Shown here one piece after another: positions 4,940 to 7,859 of a stretch of 7,859 nt of DNA (position 1 is the first letter of the stretch; each line of letters begins with the position of its first letter). The stretch lies in assembly GCA_947003675.1 (NCBI GenBank), contig CAMQPJ010000050.1:1-7859 (forward strand), read 5' to 3'. This DNA comes from an uncultured Collinsella sp. GTDB lineage: Bacteria; Actinomycetota; Coriobacteriia; Coriobacteriales; Coriobacteriaceae. The notes beneath the pieces are model-generated. The model saw nothing but the letters and a program-made list of their open reading frames with translations, had not been told where the DNA came from and made no database searches. The translations under genes were made by a program, and so were the position numbers.

Positions 4940-7859
4940 ATGGCGCAGGGGACGTTTGTGCAGGCGCTCCGGAAAGAGGCGGCGCTGAGCGGCACCTTTA
5001 TGAAGGGCCGCTCGCTCATGCTCAACGGCGCCGTGCTGTCGATCGAGGACAGCGGCTCGCGCTTCTCCAAAAACGTGACGGTTGAGGGCTCAGTGCGCGG
5101 CTCGCGCGGTGACCTGTACAAGACGCACGTGGCGCTCGACATGGACGAGCACGAGGCGATCGACTACGACTGCGATTGCCCCGCTGCCTATCGCTACCCC
5201 GGCATGTGCAAGCACGCCATCGCCACGGCGCTGGCGTACCTGGATGCCAGCGGCATTGAGCCCGTCGAGGGGCTGCGCACGCCGGTCCGCACGTTTACGG
5301 CGGCGCCCAAGCAAGCCGCGCGTCCCTCGTCCGCCGCACCAGCGGTCAACCCTAACTTTCCCTTCCCGGCGCCCGTCCCCACGAGCCCGAGCCTCATGAA
5401 GGCGCTCTCCGATCTTTCGGACGCGCGCATGGATGAGTTGGCGGGCATGCGCCGCAAGCTCGCCGGCACTGTCGACCCCGATGCCCCCAAGGCGGTGTTG
5501 GAGCCCTCGCTGGTGCCGTACTACAATCCGCTGTTTGCCGACCGCTATAGCTGGGCGCTCGAGCTTCGTATCCGCTGCGGCTCGGTGTCCTACGTGGTCA
5601 AGGACATCGACGGCATGGCCGCCGCTTACGTGCGCGGCGGCACGTTCTCGTACGGCAAAAAGCTCACATTCCTCCATGCGCCCGAGGCCTTCGACGAGGT
5701 TTCGGTGCGCCTACTCGACCTTGTTGTGGCAACGGTTGTGTATCTGAGCGACATCACAAGTTCGCGTTCGGCGTCGTACGATTTTGCACGCAGCGGCTTT
5801 GTCGCCGAGCGCCAGCTGCCGCTGTCCGAGCATGACATCGTATACATGCTGGACTTGCTGCGTGGCCGGACCATTTCCTTTGAGCCCGCCTGGTCGCGGG
5901 GAACGACGACGCATCGTTCCTACGAGGTTGCGGTTGAGTTATCGCCGGTGGGGGAGGACGAGGCCTCGGCGAAACAGCCGCCGCTCCTTGCCGCCAAGAT
6001 CGCGCCGGCGGCCGGTGGCAGCTACGACCTGCGCCTGCCGGCCGATACGTACTGCTTTGTCGCAGGCGACGCAGCCTATCTGGTCGACACGCACCGCGCG
6101 CGCCGCGCCGATGCAGCGTTTGCCCAGCATGCCGCACCGTTTCTGTCGCGTCTGCTGCCTTGTCGCACGCCGGTCCATATCGCCGCCGAACAGGTGGGCG
6201 AATTCTGCCGCATGGCACTGCCCGTGCTGCGCGAATACACTGGCCTCACCGCTCCCGCCGTGCTCGACACCGTGGCGCCCGAGCCGAGCTTTGCCATGGC
6301 AATCGGTGTCGATGACGGGCTTGTGACCTGCAAGATTACGGTTTCCTACGGCGATTGGTCGGCAGATCTCTTTAGCCTGGGCGCTCCGGGCAGCCCCTTC
6401 GAAGAGCGGCGCCCGGGCGTGCCGCCGCGCGACGAGATGGCAGAGTTTCGCGTTATGGATACGGCGGCCCTGTATTTCGACTTTTACGAGGGCGGCCTGG
6501 CGTTTGAGGAACGCGATGACGAGAGCCTGTTCCACTTGCTGACCGAGGGCCTGTCTGCCCTGTCCGAGCTGGGCGAGGTCATGCTCAGTGACCGCCTGCG
6601 CCAGGTCTCGGTCCGCCCTGCGCCCAAGCTTTCGGTGCGCGCGACCGTCAAGAGTAACCTGCTCGATGTCGAACTGGGCGCGAGCGGCCTTTCGGCGGCA
6701 GATCTTGCCATCTATCTTGACTCGTACAAGCGCCACCAGACGTTTGCACGCCTGACGTCCGGCGACATCGTACGCCTGGACGAGGGCGCCCGCGCCGCGT
6801 TTGGTCTTGCCGAGGACCTGGGTGTCGATGCTGTCGACCTGCTCGACGGCGTGTCGCTTCCCGCGTCGAGTACCCTGTTCGTCGACAGCATGCTCGCGCG
6901 CACGCCTGCGCTCGAGGCCGATCGCGATGCCGCATTCCGTCGCACCGTCGAGCGCCTGGATACGCTCGGCAAGATGGACTTTACGGTGCCGGTCTCGCTC
7001 AAGGCAACACTGCGCGGCTATCAGGTCGACGGCTACCAGTGGCTCGGCTCGCTCGAGCACCTGGGCCTCGGCGGTATCTTGGCCGACGATATGGGCTTGG
7101 GCAAAACACTGCAGATGATCGCGCATATCCTGGCGCGCGTGGAGGCGGGGGATGCCAAGCCCACGCTCGTGGTGTGCCCTGCGTCGCTCGTGTATAACTG
7201 GACCGCCGAGCTGGAGCGCTTTGCGCCTTCGCTCGACGTGTGCGCTATCGTGGGCGCCAAGGCGCAGCGCCGCGTGCAGATAGCCGGCGCTGACGAGCAT
7301 AACGTGGTCATAACGTCGTATGACCTCATGCGGCGCGATATCGACGAGTATGCCGAGCAGGACTTTGCCCGTGTGGTGCTCGACGAGGCCCAGTACATTA
7401 AAAACCCGCTCACGCAGGTGGCGCACGCCGCCAAGCGTCTGCCTGCCGGCGTGCGCTTTGCCCTGACGGGCACGCCCATCGAAAACCGCTTGTCCGAGCT
7501 CTGGAGCATCTTCGACTTTTTGATGCCGGGCCTGCTTGGCTCGCGCGAGTCGTTTGCCAAGCGCTTCGAAAGCCCGGTCGAGCACGCCGAGGGTGACAGC
7601 GCCGCTCGCTTGCAAGCGCTCGTGTCGCCGTTTGTGCTGCGCCGCGTTAAGGAAGACGTGGTGGCCGACCTGCCCGAGAAGATCGAAGACACCGTCATGG
7701 CACAGCTCACCGGCGAGCAGCGCAAGCTCTACCTGGCCAACCAAGACCGTATCGCCCAGCAGGTGCAGCATCGCGAGGCATCCGAGTTTAAGAAAGACAA
7801 GCTCAAGGTGCTCGCCGAGCTCACCAAGCTGCGCCAGATCTGCTGCGACCCGCATCTAC
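4940..7859 (+). CDS. SWIM zinc-finger SNF2-family DNA-dependent ATPase (3' end outside window)
   Basis: Reading this frame codon by codon gives 973 uninterrupted codons to the window edge. The product is a superfamily 2 SNF2-type protein, expected to hydrolyse ATP to translocate on DNA or remodel protein-DNA complexes. Near the N-terminus is a SWIM zinc finger, C78-x-C80 ... C90-x-H92, followed by a Pro/Ala-rich linker (about 123-151). A long region (about 155-680) without a recognised catalytic motif fits the bacterial SNF2-associated domain, though that match is from layout, not a profile search. The first helicase lobe follows: LRGYQ (691-695), Walker A DDMGLGKT (716-723, with K722), Walker B DEAQ (815-818), TGTP (843-846) and the SNF2-typical ENRLSELWSIFDFL stretch. 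The sequence ends near LRQICCDPH, between the lobes, so lobe 2 with motifs V and VI lies outside. Its tight placement behind dnaE suggests co-expression. The exact role (replication, repair or RapA-like transcription recycling) is not shown by the sequence. Confidence 0.95.
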   Translation, partial: MAQGTFVQALRKEAALSGTFMKGRSLMLNGAVLSIEDSGSRFSKNVTVEGSVRGSRGDLYKTHVALDMDEHEAIDYDCDCPAAYRYPGMCKHAIATALAYLDASGIEPVEGLRTPVRTFTAAPKQAARPSSAAPAVNPNFPFPAPVPTSPSLMKALSDLSDARMDELAGMRRKLAGTVDPDAPKAVLEPSLVPYYNPLFADRYSWALELRIRCGSVSYVVKDIDGMAAAYVRGGTFSYGKKLTFLHAPEAFDEVSVRLLDLVVATVVYLSDITSSRSASYDFARSGFVAERQLPLSEHDIVYMLDLLRGRTISFEPAWSRGTTTHRSYEVAVELSPVGEDEASAKQPPLLAAKIAPAAGGSYDLRLPADTYCFVAGDAAYLVDTHRARRADAAFAQHAAPFLSRLLPCRTPVHIAAEQVGEFCRMALPVLREYTGLTAPAVLDTVAPEPSFAMAIGVDDGLVTCKITVSYGDWSADLFSLGAPGSPFEERRPGVPPRDEMAEFRVMDTAALYFDFYEGGLAFEERDDESLFHLLTEGLSALSELGEVMLSDRLRQVSVRPAPKLSVRATVKSNLLDVELGASGLSAADLAIYLDSYKRHQTFARLTSGDIVRLDEGARAAFGLAEDLGVDAVDLLDGVSLPASSTLFVDSMLARTPALEADRDAAFRRTVERLDTLGKMDFTVPVSLKATLRGYQVDGYQWLGSLEHLGLGGILADDMGLGKTLQMIAHILARVEAGDAKPTLVVCPASLVYNWTAELERFAPSLDVCAIVGAKAQRRVQIAGADEHNVVITSYDLMRRDIDEYAEQDFARVVLDEAQYIKNPLTQVAHAAKRLPAGVRFALTGTPIENRLSELWSIFDFLMPGLLGSRESFAKRFESPVEHAEGDSAARLQALVSPFVLRRVKEDVVADLPEKIEDTVMAQLTGEQRKLYLANQDRIAQQVQHREASEFKKDKLKVLAELTKLRQICCDPHL

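Noticed and set aside
5939..7855. Long antisense open frame (638 codons) opposite the SNF2-family gene
   Set aside because: The sense frame carries SWIM and SNF2 motifs without interruption. The antisense product has no recognisable features.

Overview
The window looks like chromosomal DNA of a high-GC Gram-positive bacterium. The best guess is an actinobacterium of the class Coriobacteriia, Collinsella-like. This rests on the strongly G/C-ending codon use of dnaE and the downstream gene, on the style of the DnaE protein, and on a general impression of the repeat region. No rRNA or other taxonomic marker is present, so the genus is an inference.

Layout: (1) Positions 2-814 hold the 3' part of a major facilitator superfamily (MFS) permease gene, cut by the left edge. 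It is visibly less GC-rich than its neighbours and may have been acquired by transfer. (2) Positions 815-1090 are intergenic. They hold a possible Rho-independent terminator (923-945), a perfect 36-bp tandem duplication whose two units can each form a hairpin (957-1028), a candidate dnaE promoter (-10 at 1046-1051) and a ribosome binding site. (3) Positions 1091-4894 encode a complete DNA polymerase III alpha subunit (DnaE, 1267 aa) with an intact PHP site, all polymerase aspartates, a helix-hairpin-helix region, an OB fold and a candidate beta-clamp peptide. It carries an unusual insertion of about 55-60 residues in the PHP domain. (4) Positions 4940-7859 are the 5' part (973 codons) of a SWIM-zinc-finger SNF2-family ATPase, cut by the right edge within the region linking its two helicase lobes.

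The dnaE and SNF2 genes lie 45 bp apart on the same strand with no visible terminator or promoter between them, so they are probably one transcription unit. This pairs the replicative polymerase with a DNA translocase. The permease looks functionally unrelated and transcriptionally separate. No RNA gene, CRISPR array, transposase or origin is seen. Most of the window is ordinary core sequence. The least explained part is the duplicated hairpin unit directly abutting the dnaE promoter.
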